Shown: positions 8,373 through 16,183 of the stretch, one piece after another | How the letters are laid out: each line of letters opens with the position of its first letter | Position numbering within the stretch: position 1 is the first letter of the stretch | NCBI GenBank assembly: GCA_964584495.1 | Contig: CAZPAH010000046.1 | Coordinates: 1-20,272 of the forward strand | Direction of reading: 5' to 3' | From: CAZPAH01 sp964584495 | GTDB taxonomy: Bacteria; Krumholzibacteriota; Krumholzibacteriia; Krumholzibacteriales; Krumholzibacteriaceae | DNA length: 20,272 nt | Position numbers and translations under genes: made by a program | The notes under the pieces: model-generated | What the model was told of the DNA's origin: nothing | Databases searched by the model: none | What the model saw: only the letters and a program-made list of their open reading frames with translations

Positions 8373-9869
8373 TTGAGCAGCAATGAAGGTCCGCACGAAG
8401 GGGGCCGCGAGAGGGAAGAGAGGATCAAGAAGCTGGAGAAGCTCCGAGCGATGGGTGTGAATCCTTATCCCTACAGGTTCTCCAGGACGCACAGGGTCGG
8501 CGAGGCGGTGAGCGGCGGAGAGGAGCTGTCCTCTTCGGACAGCCGCGTAGCCCTTTCTGGCAGGATTACGGCCCTTAGAGGGCACGGGCACACATCGTTC
8601 GGCAATATAAAGGACGGATCGGGGACGATCCAGTTCTATATAAAGGACAAGGAAGTCGAAGGGAGGGACTGGGCCGTCTTCAAGCTGCTGGATATCGGCG
8701 ATATAATCGGAATAAACGGTGTCCTTTTCAAGACGAGGACGGGAGAACTTACCATCAGGGTGGAAAAGCTCGAGCTCCTCTCCAAATCGCTGCTCCCGCT
8801 CCCGGAGAAATATCACGGCCTTCAGGACAAGGAACTGCGGTACCGCCGCAGGTACGTCGATCTCATCACCAATGACGATGTGATGAACGTTTTCATGACC
8901 CGCGCGAAGATTATCGATTCGATACGCGATTATCACCGGGAGAACGGATTCGTCGAAGTCGAGACCCCGATACTGCAGCCGATATACGGGGGGGCTATGG
9001 CGAGGCCTTTCGAGACCCACCACAACACGCTCGATATGAAGCTGTATCTAAGAATCGCCGACGAGCTCTACCTGAAGAGGCTCATCGTTGGCGGGATGGA
9101 CAGGGTCTTCGAATTCTCTAAAGATTTCAGAAACGAGGGGATGGACAGGACGCATAACCCCGAGTTCACGATGCTCGAATGCTACGCCGCTTACTGGGAT
9201 TACAACGACATGATGGATTTCCTGGAAAAGATGTACGAGAGACTCTGCCGCGATGTCACAGGATCGACGAGGATCACGTTCGGTGGGCACGAGATAGATC
9301 TATCCATTCCCTGGCGTCGCATGACATTCTACGAGGCTCTGGAGGAGAGGACGGGAAAGGACCTGCGGGGCGCCGACGAGAAGGAACTCGGTAAGGTCGC
9401 CGATAAAAACGGGATCGAGATCGAGGGATGCGCCGGCCGGGGCGGTCTGCTCGATGCGCTTTTCTCCGGACTTGTGGAACCGCACCTGATTCAACCGGTC
9501 TTTATAACCGACTATCCCCTGGATATATCTCCCCTTGCAAAGGTGCATAGGAGCGAGAAAGGGCTTGTGGAGAGGTTCGAGCCGTATATCGCCGGATTCG
9601 AGGTGGCCAATGCATTCAGCGAGCTAAACGATCCGCTGGACCAGCGGAGTCGTTTCGAATCGCAGGAAAGGATGCGCGACGCGGGATCGGACGAGACCCA
9701 CCCGGTGGACGAGGATTACCTGAGGGCGCTGGAGCACGGGATGCCGCCCACGGGCGGCCTCGGCGTCGGGATCGACAGGCTGGTCATGCTGCTGACCGAC
9801 TCGCAGTCGATCAGGGACGTGATCCTCTTTCCCCAGATGAGGCCTGAAAAGGGAAGGGAACAGGTATAG
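8373..9869 (+). CDS. lysS: Lysyl-tRNA synthetase, class II
   Basis: LysRS charges tRNA-Lys with lysine in the cytoplasm. The 498-residue protein has an N-terminal OB-fold anticodon-binding domain (SGRITALRGHGHTSFGNIKD, about 62-82) followed by the class II catalytic core: motif 1 region GFVEVETPIL, motif 2 FRNEGMDRTHNPEFT (about 252-266) and motif 3 GLGVGIDRL (about 463-471). Length matches E. coli LysS (505). TTG 8373 is the likely start, with AAAGGA (8358-8363) nine bases upstream and the prfB stop immediately before. The Lol permease gene begins six bases after its stop, linking the housekeeping run to the envelope genes. Confidence 0.96.
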   Translation: MSSNEGPHEGGREREERIKKLEKLRAMGVNPYPYRFSRTHRVGEAVSGGEELSSSDSRVALSGRITALRGHGHTSFGNIKDGSGTIQFYIKDKEVEGRDWAVFKLLDIGDIIGINGVLFKTRTGELTIRVEKLELLSKSLLPLPEKYHGLQDKELRYRRRYVDLITNDDVMNVFMTRAKIIDSIRDYHRENGFVEVETPILQPIYGGAMARPFETHHNTLDMKLYLRIADELYLKRLIVGGMDRVFEFSKDFRNEGMDRTHNPEFTMLECYAAYWDYNDMMDFLEKMYERLCRDVTGSTRITFGGHEIDLSIPWRRMTFYEALEERTGKDLRGADEKELGKVADKNGIEIEGCAGRGGLLDALFSGLVEPHLIQPVFITDYPLDISPLAKVHRSEKGLVERFEPYIAGFEVANAFSELNDPLDQRSRFESQERMRDAGSDETHPVDEDYLRALEHGMPPTGGLGVGIDRLVMLLTDSQSIRDVILFPQMRPEKGREQV

Positions 9870-9874
9870 GCGGG

Positions 9875-11131
9875 ATGCACTACTCACTGGCGATAGCTCT
9901 GAGGTACCTCAAGGCCCGACGAAGAAGCGGCTTCGTCTCGCGAGTGACGCTTATAGCTGTCGGTGGAACGCTGGTGGGGGTCGCAACGCTCATAATCGTG
10001 CTGTCCCTGATGAACGGATTCGAGAAGGAGCTCAGGAGCAGGATCGTCGAGTTCAATACGCATGTCATTCTATTCGCGAGGAACAACCAGTTCTGGCAAG
10101 GGATAGATTCGATAGCGACAGAGGTGACGGAGATTCCCGGCGTAGTAGCGGCGTCCCCGTTCGTCAGGGGGGAGGTGCTCGCTTACTACGAGCTTCTTCC
10201 CGGGGTAAAGGCCAAGACGAAAGGGGTCATAGTCAAGGGGATAGAGATCGAGAAAGAAAGGATGGTCTCGACGGTGGTCGATTCTTTCACGCCGCCTGTG
10301 ACCTCCTTCGAGAGCTCCGGATTCTACGATGGAAGGGAGCTTCCCGGGATAGTGCTCGGGGAAGACCTCGCCGGCGAGCTCGATATACCGTTGGGGGAGA
10401 TCCTTACCCTCGTTAGCGCCCCGGCGGAGCTGACAGTCGGCGAGATCAAGCCCAGGACGCGCGATTTCAGAGTTATAGCCTATTTCAAGACGGGGGTATT
10501 CGAGTTCGATTCCAGGTTCGCATATATCGACATCAAGGAGGCGGAGACGTTTTTTGACTTCGAGGCCTCGACCCGGGGGCTGGGGATCAAGATAAAGGAC
10601 ATATACAAGGCCAAGGAGATAGACGATAAAATCGACGAGACTATACAATCGTACGCTTTCGGGACCAACAACTGGATAAGCATGAACAGCAATCTTTTCA
10701 GCTACATCAAGGTAGAGAAGCTGTTGATGTTCCTCCTTCTGACCCTGATCATACTGATAGCCGCCTTCAACCTCGTCGGGATGCTCACGATGGTCATAAT
10801 GGAGAAGAGGAGCGAGATAGGTATACTGCGTTCCATGGGGGCGTCATCGGGGGGGATCATGTCGATATTCATGGTGGAGGGGACGATCATCGGGATAATC
10901 GGAACGGTGCTCGGCGTGGTTATCGGCGTGGCGGTCTGCTTGATCCTCTCGGCCGTAGAGCTCGATCTGCCCCCCGACGTGTATTTCATCAACAAGCTCC
11001 CGGTAAACATGCAGACATTCGACATCCTGCTGGTCAGCCTCGCCTCTCTCCTGATATCGTTCGCCGCCACGATCTACCCCAGCTGGGAAGCCTGCAGGAT
11101 GCTGCCGCTGGACGTGATACGCTATGACTGA
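9875..11131 (+). CDS. Lipoprotein-releasing ABC transporter permease, LolC/LolE family
   Basis: The LolCDE complex extracts outer-membrane lipoproteins from the inner membrane and passes them to LolA. The 418-residue product has the family layout: an N-terminal cytoplasmic segment AIALRYLKARRRSGF, a first membrane helix (about 24-47, ending LSLMNGFEKELR), a large periplasmic domain (about 50-280), then three C-terminal helices that include the FtsX-type coupling segment EKRSEIGILRSMGAS facing the ATPase. LolC, LolE and the single-permease form LolF cannot be told apart from sequence alone. Only one permease is present beside lolD, so a homodimeric LolF-type arrangement is possible. ATG 9875 follows the lysS stop closely and lolD lies about 100 bases downstream. 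Confidence 0.88.
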   Translation: MHYSLAIALRYLKARRRSGFVSRVTLIAVGGTLVGVATLIIVLSLMNGFEKELRSRIVEFNTHVILFARNNQFWQGIDSIATEVTEIPGVVAASPFVRGEVLAYYELLPGVKAKTKGVIVKGIEIEKERMVSTVVDSFTPPVTSFESSGFYDGRELPGIVLGEDLAGELDIPLGEILTLVSAPAELTVGEIKPRTRDFRVIAYFKTGVFEFDSRFAYIDIKEAETFFDFEASTRGLGIKIKDIYKAKEIDDKIDETIQSYAFGTNNWISMNSNLFSYIKVEKLLMFLLLTLIILIAAFNLVGMLTMVIMEKRSEIGILRSMGASSGGIMSIFMVEGTIIGIIGTVLGVVIGVAVCLILSAVELDLPPDVYFINKLPVNMQTFDILLVSLASLLISFAATIYPSWEACRMLPLDVIRYD

Positions 11132-11142
11132 CAATGCCCCCG

Positions 11143-11156
11143 CCGCCGATCGGCGG
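11143..11156. repeat. Perfect 14-bp GC palindrome between the Lol permease gene and lolD
   Basis: CCGCCGATCGGCGG is its own reverse complement. In RNA it could form a five-pair GC stem with a GATC loop. No T-tract follows, so it is not a convincing intrinsic terminator. It lies 12 bases after the permease stop and about 80 before the lolD start. It could be a transcription attenuating hairpin, a protein-binding site or chance in GC-rich DNA. Confidence 0.4.
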
Positions 11157-11190
11157 TCCGGGCGGAATGCCCTGCCCTCCCGCCTTCGGC

Positions 11191-11219
11191 TTGCCGCACG
11201 GGGCGTTCGGTTGTATATT
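11191..11219 (+). promoter_or_regulatory. Candidate promoter for lolD-mcsA-mcsB-clpC
   Basis: TTGCCG (11191-11196) and TATATT (11214-11219) are separated by 17 bp, with the -10 in the only AT-rich spot of this otherwise GC-rich gap. The predicted transcript would start just before the lolD Shine-Dalgarno and carry lolD, mcsA, mcsB and clpC. The call rests on hexamer match and spacing only. I found no CtsR-type GGTCAAA repeat and no CIRCE inverted repeat here. Confidence 0.35.
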
Positions 11220-11235
11220 TAGACGAGAGGTTGCT

Positions 11236-11919
11236 ATGAGCATACTCAGGGCTGAATCGATATCGAAGACGTTCACCGGCAAGAGTGGACGGATCGAGGT
11301 CCTCAAGGAGCTCGATTTCTCCGTCTCGGAAGGTGAAACGGTCGTGATACTGGGAGAATCGGGGGCCGGCAAATCGACACTCCTTCACGTGCTCGGCACG
11401 CTCGATGCGCCCGACAGCGGAAGAGTCCTGATAAAGGGAGTCGATCCGCGCTCCTGCTCCGAAAGTGAGCTGAACAGGATAAGGAACCGCGATCTAGGTT
11501 TTGTCTTCCAGTTCCACTATCTTCTGCCGGAATTCGACGCAATGGAAAATGTGATGATGCCGGCCGTTCTCAGGGGCGACTCAGGCGCCGCGGCACGAGA
11601 CAGGGCGGCGATGCTCCTTTCAGAGGTCGGCCTCTCCGAGAGGGCGACGCATCGGCCGGCCGAGCTTTCTGGGGGGGAGCAGCAGAGGATCGCCGTGGCG
11701 AGGGCGCTTATGAACGATCCCGCTATCGTGCTGGCCGACGAGCCTTCCGGTAACCTGGACGATAGGAACAGCGAGATGCTCCATTCTCTGCTCACCGAGT
11801 TGAGCGTTTCGAGAAAGCAGACATTCGTTGTGGTTACGCACAAGAAAGAGCTTCTTGATAAAGCCAGTAAGGGATTCTATCTGAGGGATGGAAAACTTCA
11901 CCAGGCTGGAATGGAATGA
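11236..11919 (+). CDS. lolD: Lipoprotein-releasing ABC transporter ATP-binding protein LolD
   Basis: LolD is the ATPase that powers lipoprotein release by the Lol permease. The 227-residue protein shows Walker A GESGAGKST (40-48), a Q-loop FQFHYLLPEF typical of LolD/MacB-type ATPases, the signature LSGGEQQRIAVARAL (from 144), Walker B VLADEPSGNLDD (D168/E169) and the H-loop VTHKKEL. The frame is open further upstream to 11134, but that extension is Pro/Gly-rich, unlike LolD, and overlaps the palindrome and promoter candidates. ATG 11236 has GAGAGG five bases upstream and gives the usual length (about 230). The mcsA start follows its stop by one base, so the ATPase gene is closely tied to the protein-quality-control genes. 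Confidence 0.92.
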   Translation: MSILRAESISKTFTGKSGRIEVLKELDFSVSEGETVVILGESGAGKSTLLHVLGTLDAPDSGRVLIKGVDPRSCSESELNRIRNRDLGFVFQFHYLLPEFDAMENVMMPAVLRGDSGAAARDRAAMLLSEVGLSERATHRPAELSGGEQQRIAVARALMNDPAIVLADEPSGNLDDRNSEMLHSLLTELSVSRKQTFVVVTHKKELLDKASKGFYLRDGKLHQAGME

Positions 11920-11920
11920 T

Positions 11921-12421
11921 ATGCTCTGCCAGTTCTGCAAGAAGAGAGAGGCGACGATTCATTTTACGAACGTGGTCAACAACAAGGTCGAGAAGATCCA
12001 TATCTGCCCTCAATGCGCCGAGGAGAAGGGATTCGATTACCTTAAGAAGAGCAACTTCGAGAAGGACCATCTGCTGGCCGGCCTGATGAATATATCCGGA
12101 AAGACAGGAACACCTGTCGAAGCGGGGACGACGTGCCCCAACTGCGGACTCGATTTCAGCAACTTCAAAAAGACAGGCCGATTGGGCTGCTCGCAGTGCT
12201 ACGAAACCTTCAAGGTGCAGCTTCTTCCCGTTCTCAGGTCGATTCACGGGAACACGAGGCACCAGGGGAAGGTTCCGAAAAGGTTCGGTCCCAGAATATC
12301 CTTGAGAAGACGCGTGATGAGGCTGCAGGATGAGCTCAACAAGGCCGTGGAAATAGAGGATTACGAAAGGGCGGCTCTCCTGAGGGATGAGATCGCTTCG
12401 ATAAAAAGTACGGAAGAATGA
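11921..12421 (+). CDS. mcsA: McsA, zinc-binding activator of the protein arginine kinase
   Basis: McsA binds and activates the arginine kinase McsB and helps feed substrates to ClpC. The 166-residue protein has four CxxC pairs, C3/C6, C29/C32, C72/C75 and C90/C93, which fit the zinc-finger arrangement of McsA, followed by a C-terminal UVR coiled-coil motif (LNKAVEIEDYERAALLRDEI). Its opening MLCQFCKKREATIHFT closely resembles the known McsA N-terminus, which fixes the start at ATG 11921 rather than the upstream in-frame ATG 11888 inside lolD. It lies one base after lolD and just ahead of mcsB, the same order as in Firmicutes except that ctsR is replaced by lolD. Confidence 0.93.
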   Translation: MLCQFCKKREATIHFTNVVNNKVEKIHICPQCAEEKGFDYLKKSNFEKDHLLAGLMNISGKTGTPVEAGTTCPNCGLDFSNFKKTGRLGCSQCYETFKVQLLPVLRSIHGNTRHQGKVPKRFGPRISLRRRVMRLQDELNKAVEIEDYERAALLRDEIASIKSTEE

Positions 12422-12434
12422 GGTGAATAACGGG

Positions 12435-13511
12435 ATGTCGGCCTTAATAGACGAGCTTTTGAAGAAGCCGGCAGGCTGGCTTTCAGGAGAGGGCGAGGAG
12501 AGCGAGATGGTTCTCTCCTGCAGGATCAGGCTCGCCCGCAACCTCGACCGGCGGCCGTTCACGCACCGGTCGACAAGCGAGAATCTCGACATTATCCGCA
12601 GGGATATTACCGGGGCCCTGGAGCGCTGCCGGGAGATTGAGGGGGCCGTATACATAGACCTGGACGATATCTCCGAATCGGACCGGATGCTTCTCGCCGA
12701 AAGGCGGCTGATATCGCAGGAGATGGTCAAAAGGTACATTAAGAGCTCCGTCGTCGTCCAGGATGACGAGAGGCTGGGCGTGATGGTGAACGAGGAGGAT
12801 CATATTCGGATGCAGGCGATCGAATCGGGGCTTTCCGTGGGAAAAGCTTTCAGAAGGCTGAGAAAGCTCGACGACGAGATCGACGAGTACCTCGATTTCG
12901 CCTACTCGGAGCGGCTGGGGTACCTGACCGCCTGTACAACCAACGTTGGCACCGGCCTTCGCGTATCGGCCATGCTCCACCTACCGGGGCTCGTCCACAA
13001 CAATGATATCAAGCAGGTCATCGACGGATTGAGGCACGTAAGGCTTTCGGTTAGAGGTAGTTATGGCGAGGGGAGCGAGGTGATGGGCAACTTTTTCCAG
13101 ATATCGAACAGTATCACGCTGGGACTATCCGAAAACGACACCGTCAAGAATATGGAATCCCATCTAGGTAAGGTTCTGGAGTTCGAGAAGAAAGCACGCG
13201 AAAGCCTGTTGAGGGAGGCACGGAGTTTGCTGGAAGACAAGATTTGGAGGTCTTATGGCATACTCAGAACCGCGAGGCTAGTTTCGTCGAAAGAGGCGAT
13301 GGGACTGATTTCGGCGGTTCGAATGGGCGTGGGACTGCGCATCATTACGGACATAGCCATGACCGATCTGAACGAGATACTGATCATGATTCAACCTATG
13401 CACCTCCAGAGGCTTCACGGGAGGGCGATGGATCCCGGAGAACGTGATGGAATCAGGGCCGATTATATAAGGTCGAGATTGGAAAAAGGATCATCCCCGT
13501 CGAAGGAATAG
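12435..13511 (+). CDS. mcsB: Protein arginine kinase McsB
   Basis: McsB phosphorylates arginine side chains, and in Bacillus the phosphoarginine marks proteins for ClpCP degradation. The 358-residue protein has a phosphagen-kinase fold: phosphate-binding SCRIRLARN, NEEDH with E121, the CTTNVGTG loop with C167, and RGSYGEGSE with E212. E121, C167 and E212 fall at the same numbers I recall for characterised Firmicutes McsB, which supports both activity and the ATG 12435 start (AGGTGA eight bases upstream). GTG 12423 would add four residues. The phosphoarginine-sensing RDxxRA motif is present as RDGIRA (337-342). The usual CPT of the loop is CTT here, a mild variant. mcsA precedes it and clpC begins 24 bases after its stop. 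Confidence 0.94.
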   Translation: MSALIDELLKKPAGWLSGEGEESEMVLSCRIRLARNLDRRPFTHRSTSENLDIIRRDITGALERCREIEGAVYIDLDDISESDRMLLAERRLISQEMVKRYIKSSVVVQDDERLGVMVNEEDHIRMQAIESGLSVGKAFRRLRKLDDEIDEYLDFAYSERLGYLTACTTNVGTGLRVSAMLHLPGLVHNNDIKQVIDGLRHVRLSVRGSYGEGSEVMGNFFQISNSITLGLSENDTVKNMESHLGKVLEFEKKARESLLREARSLLEDKIWRSYGILRTARLVSSKEAMGLISAVRMGVGLRIITDIAMTDLNEILIMIQPMHLQRLHGRAMDPGERDGIRADYIRSRLEKGSSPSKE

Positions 13512-13535
13512 ACAGGAAAGGATGTTGAAAGGTTT

Positions 13536-15998
13536 ATGAACGACAAGTTCACCGAACGAGTACGGAAGGTCATCTACCTTGCCCGCGACGAGGCGAACCG
13601 GCTGCAGCACGACTATATAGGCACCGAGCACCTCCTTCTAGGCATAGTGCGGGAGGGTGAAGGCATTGCGGCCAGAGTGCTCCAGAAGCTCGATCTCGAC
13701 CTCGAGCAGATACAACAGGGGATCGAGAACGTTGTCAAATCGACCGGAGGAACCCTGACGCTCGGCGAGATTCCCCTTACTCCAAGGGCTAAGAGGGTGC
13801 TGGAGCTCTCGGTCGAGGAGGCGAGGCTTCTGGGCCACAGCTACATCGGCACCGAGCATCTGCTCCTCGGGCTCATCAGGGAGGGAGAGGGAGTGGCCGC
13901 CAGGGTTCTTCTCGAGCTCGGCGTCGACCGTAAGAGGGTGCGCGAAGAGATCATGAAGATCCTCCAGCAGGGCGGCGTCGCCGGTTCGGGCAAGACGAGA
14001 AAGGTCAAGAGCGAATCTCCCACCCTCGACCAGTTCGGCAGGGATCTTACCCAGCTCGCGCGGGACAACAAGCTCGATCCGATCATCGGCCGGGAACGGG
14101 AGATGAACCGCATCATCCAGATACTCTGCCGGAGGAAGAAGAACAACCCGGTTCTTATCGGCGAGCCCGGGGTGGGCAAATCGGCTATTATAGAGGGGCT
14201 GGCCCAGAAGATAGTGGCGAACAAGGTGCCCGAGCTGTTGAAGGATAAGAGAATTACTACGCTCGATCTGGCATCTGTAGTGGCAGGAACCAAATACAGA
14301 GGTCAGTTCGAGGAACGTCTCAAGAATATCATAAGCGAGATCAGGGATAACGACCAGGTTATCATCTTTATCGACGAGATCCATACTATCGTCGGGGCGG
14401 GGGGGGCGGAAGGAGCGATCGACGCTTCCAACATGCTCAAACCGGCCCTGGCGAGGGGCGAGATTCAGTGCATAGGGGCGACGACACTAGACGAGTACAG
14501 AAAGCATATAGAGAAAGACGGGGCCCTCGAGAGAAGATTCCAGTCGATTCTCATCAATCCCCCGACCGAAGACGAAACGGTCGAGATAATTAAGGGGCTT
14601 AGGGACAAGTACGAGGCGCATCACCGCACCAAGTTCTCGGACGAAGCGATAAAGCAGGCCGTGTACCTCTCACAGAGGTATGTGCAGGGGCGGTTTCTGC
14701 CGGACAAGGCGATCGACGTAATCGACGAGGCTGGAGCGCGTGCGAGGCTTTCGGTTACGACGATGCCCGAGGAACTGCGCCAGATGGAGAAAGAGATAGA
14801 TGAGATCTCCAAGGAGAAGGAATCTTCGATCCAGGCGCAGGAATTCGAGAAAGCGGCTTCTTTCCGTGACCGGGAGAAGGAACTGAGAAAGATACTGCGG
14901 GATAAGCACAGGCAGTGGAGCGAGTCGAGGCAGGAAACCGAATCCGTAGTTACCGATAAGGATATCGCGAACATCATTTCGAGCATGACCGGTATCCCGG
15001 TCTCGGACGTGGAAGAGGAGGAAACGGTAAAGCTGCTGAACCTCGAGGACGAGCTGAGAAAAAGGGTGGTGGGACAGGAGCAGGCGCTGACCGCCGTCGC
15101 AAAGGCCGTGAGGAGAAACAGGGCTGGATTGCGCGACCCGCGCCGGCCGATCGGCTCCTTCGTATTCCTGGGTCCGACCGGTGTCGGCAAGACGGAGTTG
15201 GCGAGAACGCTGTCGGCGACGCTCTTCGAAAGCGAGGATGCGCTGATACAGATAGATATGTCCGAGTATATGGAAAAGTTCGCCATATCGCGGCTTGTCG
15301 GAGCTCCTCCCGGATACGTCGGATATGAAGAGGGAGGCCAGCTAACCGAGAAGGTCAGGCGCAAGCCCTATTCGGTAGTCCTTCTCGACGAGATCGAGAA
15401 GGCCCATCCCGATGTGTTCAACCTCCTTCTCCAGATACTCGAGGAGGGAAGCATAACGGATTCGTTCGGCCGCAGGATAGATTTCAAGAATACCGTGCTG
15501 ATCATGACCTCCAACGCGGGAGCGAAGGAAGTGAAGGGAACCAAGGGGATGGGTTTCGTCCACGGCGAGGACGAGGAGGACTCCGGGTACGATCATATGA
15601 AGAACAAGATCATGGACGCGGCGAAGCAGATATTCAATCCCGAATTTATAAACAGGATCGACGAGCTGATAGTTTTCCGTCAGCTCGACAGGAAGGACCT
15701 GATGCAGGTCATCGATATCCTGCTGAAGGATCTTTTCGTGCGACTCCACGCTCAGAACGTGAACTTCGAGATCACCACGGAGGCGAAGGAGTTCATCCTC
15801 GAGAGGGGCTTCGATCCCAAGCTGGGAGCCAGGCCCCTGAGACGGGCGATACAGAAGCTATTGGAGGACCCGCTCAGCGAAAGGATGCTGGCCGGAGAGA
15901 TCTCCGTCTGCGACAAGCTCCTGGTCACCGCTAAGCCCGGAGAAGGCCGGCTCACCTTCGAAAATGTAAGGGAAGTCAAGTCCGGCAATCGAGATTAA
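13536..15998 (+). CDS. clpC: ATP-dependent Clp unfoldase ClpC
   Basis: ClpC unfolds proteins and threads them into the ClpP protease (not encoded here). The 820-residue protein has two N-domain repeats each with YIGTEHLLLG (E31 and E107, the positions that bind phosphoarginine in B. subtilis ClpC as E32 and E106), AAA-1 with Walker A GEPGVGKSA (about 209), a middle domain with a UVR-like segment EFEKAASFRDREKELRKIL (about 435-455) that marks ClpC rather than ClpA or ClpB, and AAA-2 with GPTGVGKTE (546). The ClpP-docking loop appears as MGF (672-674), so partnering with ClpP is likely. ATG 13536 is the only plausible start. The nearest AAAGG is just three bases away, so initiation may be weak or coupled. 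A hairpin follows the gene. Confidence 0.97.
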   Translation: MNDKFTERVRKVIYLARDEANRLQHDYIGTEHLLLGIVREGEGIAARVLQKLDLDLEQIQQGIENVVKSTGGTLTLGEIPLTPRAKRVLELSVEEARLLGHSYIGTEHLLLGLIREGEGVAARVLLELGVDRKRVREEIMKILQQGGVAGSGKTRKVKSESPTLDQFGRDLTQLARDNKLDPIIGREREMNRIIQILCRRKKNNPVLIGEPGVGKSAIIEGLAQKIVANKVPELLKDKRITTLDLASVVAGTKYRGQFEERLKNIISEIRDNDQVIIFIDEIHTIVGAGGAEGAIDASNMLKPALARGEIQCIGATTLDEYRKHIEKDGALERRFQSILINPPTEDETVEIIKGLRDKYEAHHRTKFSDEAIKQAVYLSQRYVQGRFLPDKAIDVIDEAGARARLSVTTMPEELRQMEKEIDEISKEKESSIQAQEFEKAASFRDREKELRKILRDKHRQWSESRQETESVVTDKDIANIISSMTGIPVSDVEEEETVKLLNLEDELRKRVVGQEQALTAVAKAVRRNRAGLRDPRRPIGSFVFLGPTGVGKTELARTLSATLFESEDALIQIDMSEYMEKFAISRLVGAPPGYVGYEEGGQLTEKVRRKPYSVVLLDEIEKAHPDVFNLLLQILEEGSITDSFGRRIDFKNTVLIMTSNAGAKEVKGTKGMGFVHGEDEEDSGYDHMKNKIMDAAKQIFNPEFINRIDELIVFRQLDRKDLMQVIDILLKDLFVRLHAQNVNFEITTEAKEFILERGFDPKLGARPLRRAIQKLLEDPLSERMLAGEISVCDKLLVTAKPGEGRLTFENVREVKSGNRD

Positions 15999-16036
15999 CC
16001 GGAACCCTGCACAATAACCAGTTGTACAATCAAGTG

Positions 16037-16068
16037 GATATTCCCAGGTCTCTCCCCCTGGGAATATC
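16037..16068 (+). terminator. Strong hairpin after clpC, probable terminator
   Basis: GATATTCCCAGG (16037-16048) and CCTGGGAATATC (16057-16068) pair perfectly over 12 bp with an eight-base pyrimidine loop. The run after the stem is only TTTA, so termination may be partial. A second small element follows, GGGG/CCCC (16093-16107) with TTTTATCTTT behind it. Position between clpC and a candidate bamA promoter supports an operon boundary. Confidence 0.6.
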
Positions 16069-16115
16069 TTTACCCTGGCCCCTGCCGACTGCGGGGCTAA
16101 TGACCCCTTTTATCT

Positions 16116-16144
16116 TTGCATAACGTGAGGGGCTGTGATAGCAT
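16116..16144 (+). promoter_or_regulatory. Candidate promoter for bamA
   Basis: TTGCAT (16116-16121) and TAGCAT (16139-16144) are 17 bp apart, downstream of the clpC hairpin and 39 bases before the bamA start. Both hexamers are imperfect. The same TTTGCAT with a 17-bp spacer recurs before lpxD. The call rests on pattern only. Confidence 0.35.
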
Positions 16145-16183
16145 TCAGCGGATTTTAGTTGTGGTAACAGAGGAAAGGTGCAG

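Noticed and set aside
11134..11235. N-terminal extension of LolD rich in Pro and Gly
   Set aside because: It does not resemble LolD, would lengthen the protein beyond the family norm, and covers a palindrome and promoter candidate. ATG 11236 has a proper ribosome binding site.
11132..11235. CtsR operator or CIRCE element upstream of the clpC group
   Set aside because: No GGTCAAA direct repeats and no TTAGCACTC-type inverted repeat were found in this gap or between mcsB and clpC.
11888..11920. Upstream in-frame ATG for mcsA inside lolD
   Set aside because: The conserved McsA N-terminus begins at the second ATG (11921), right before the first CxxC.
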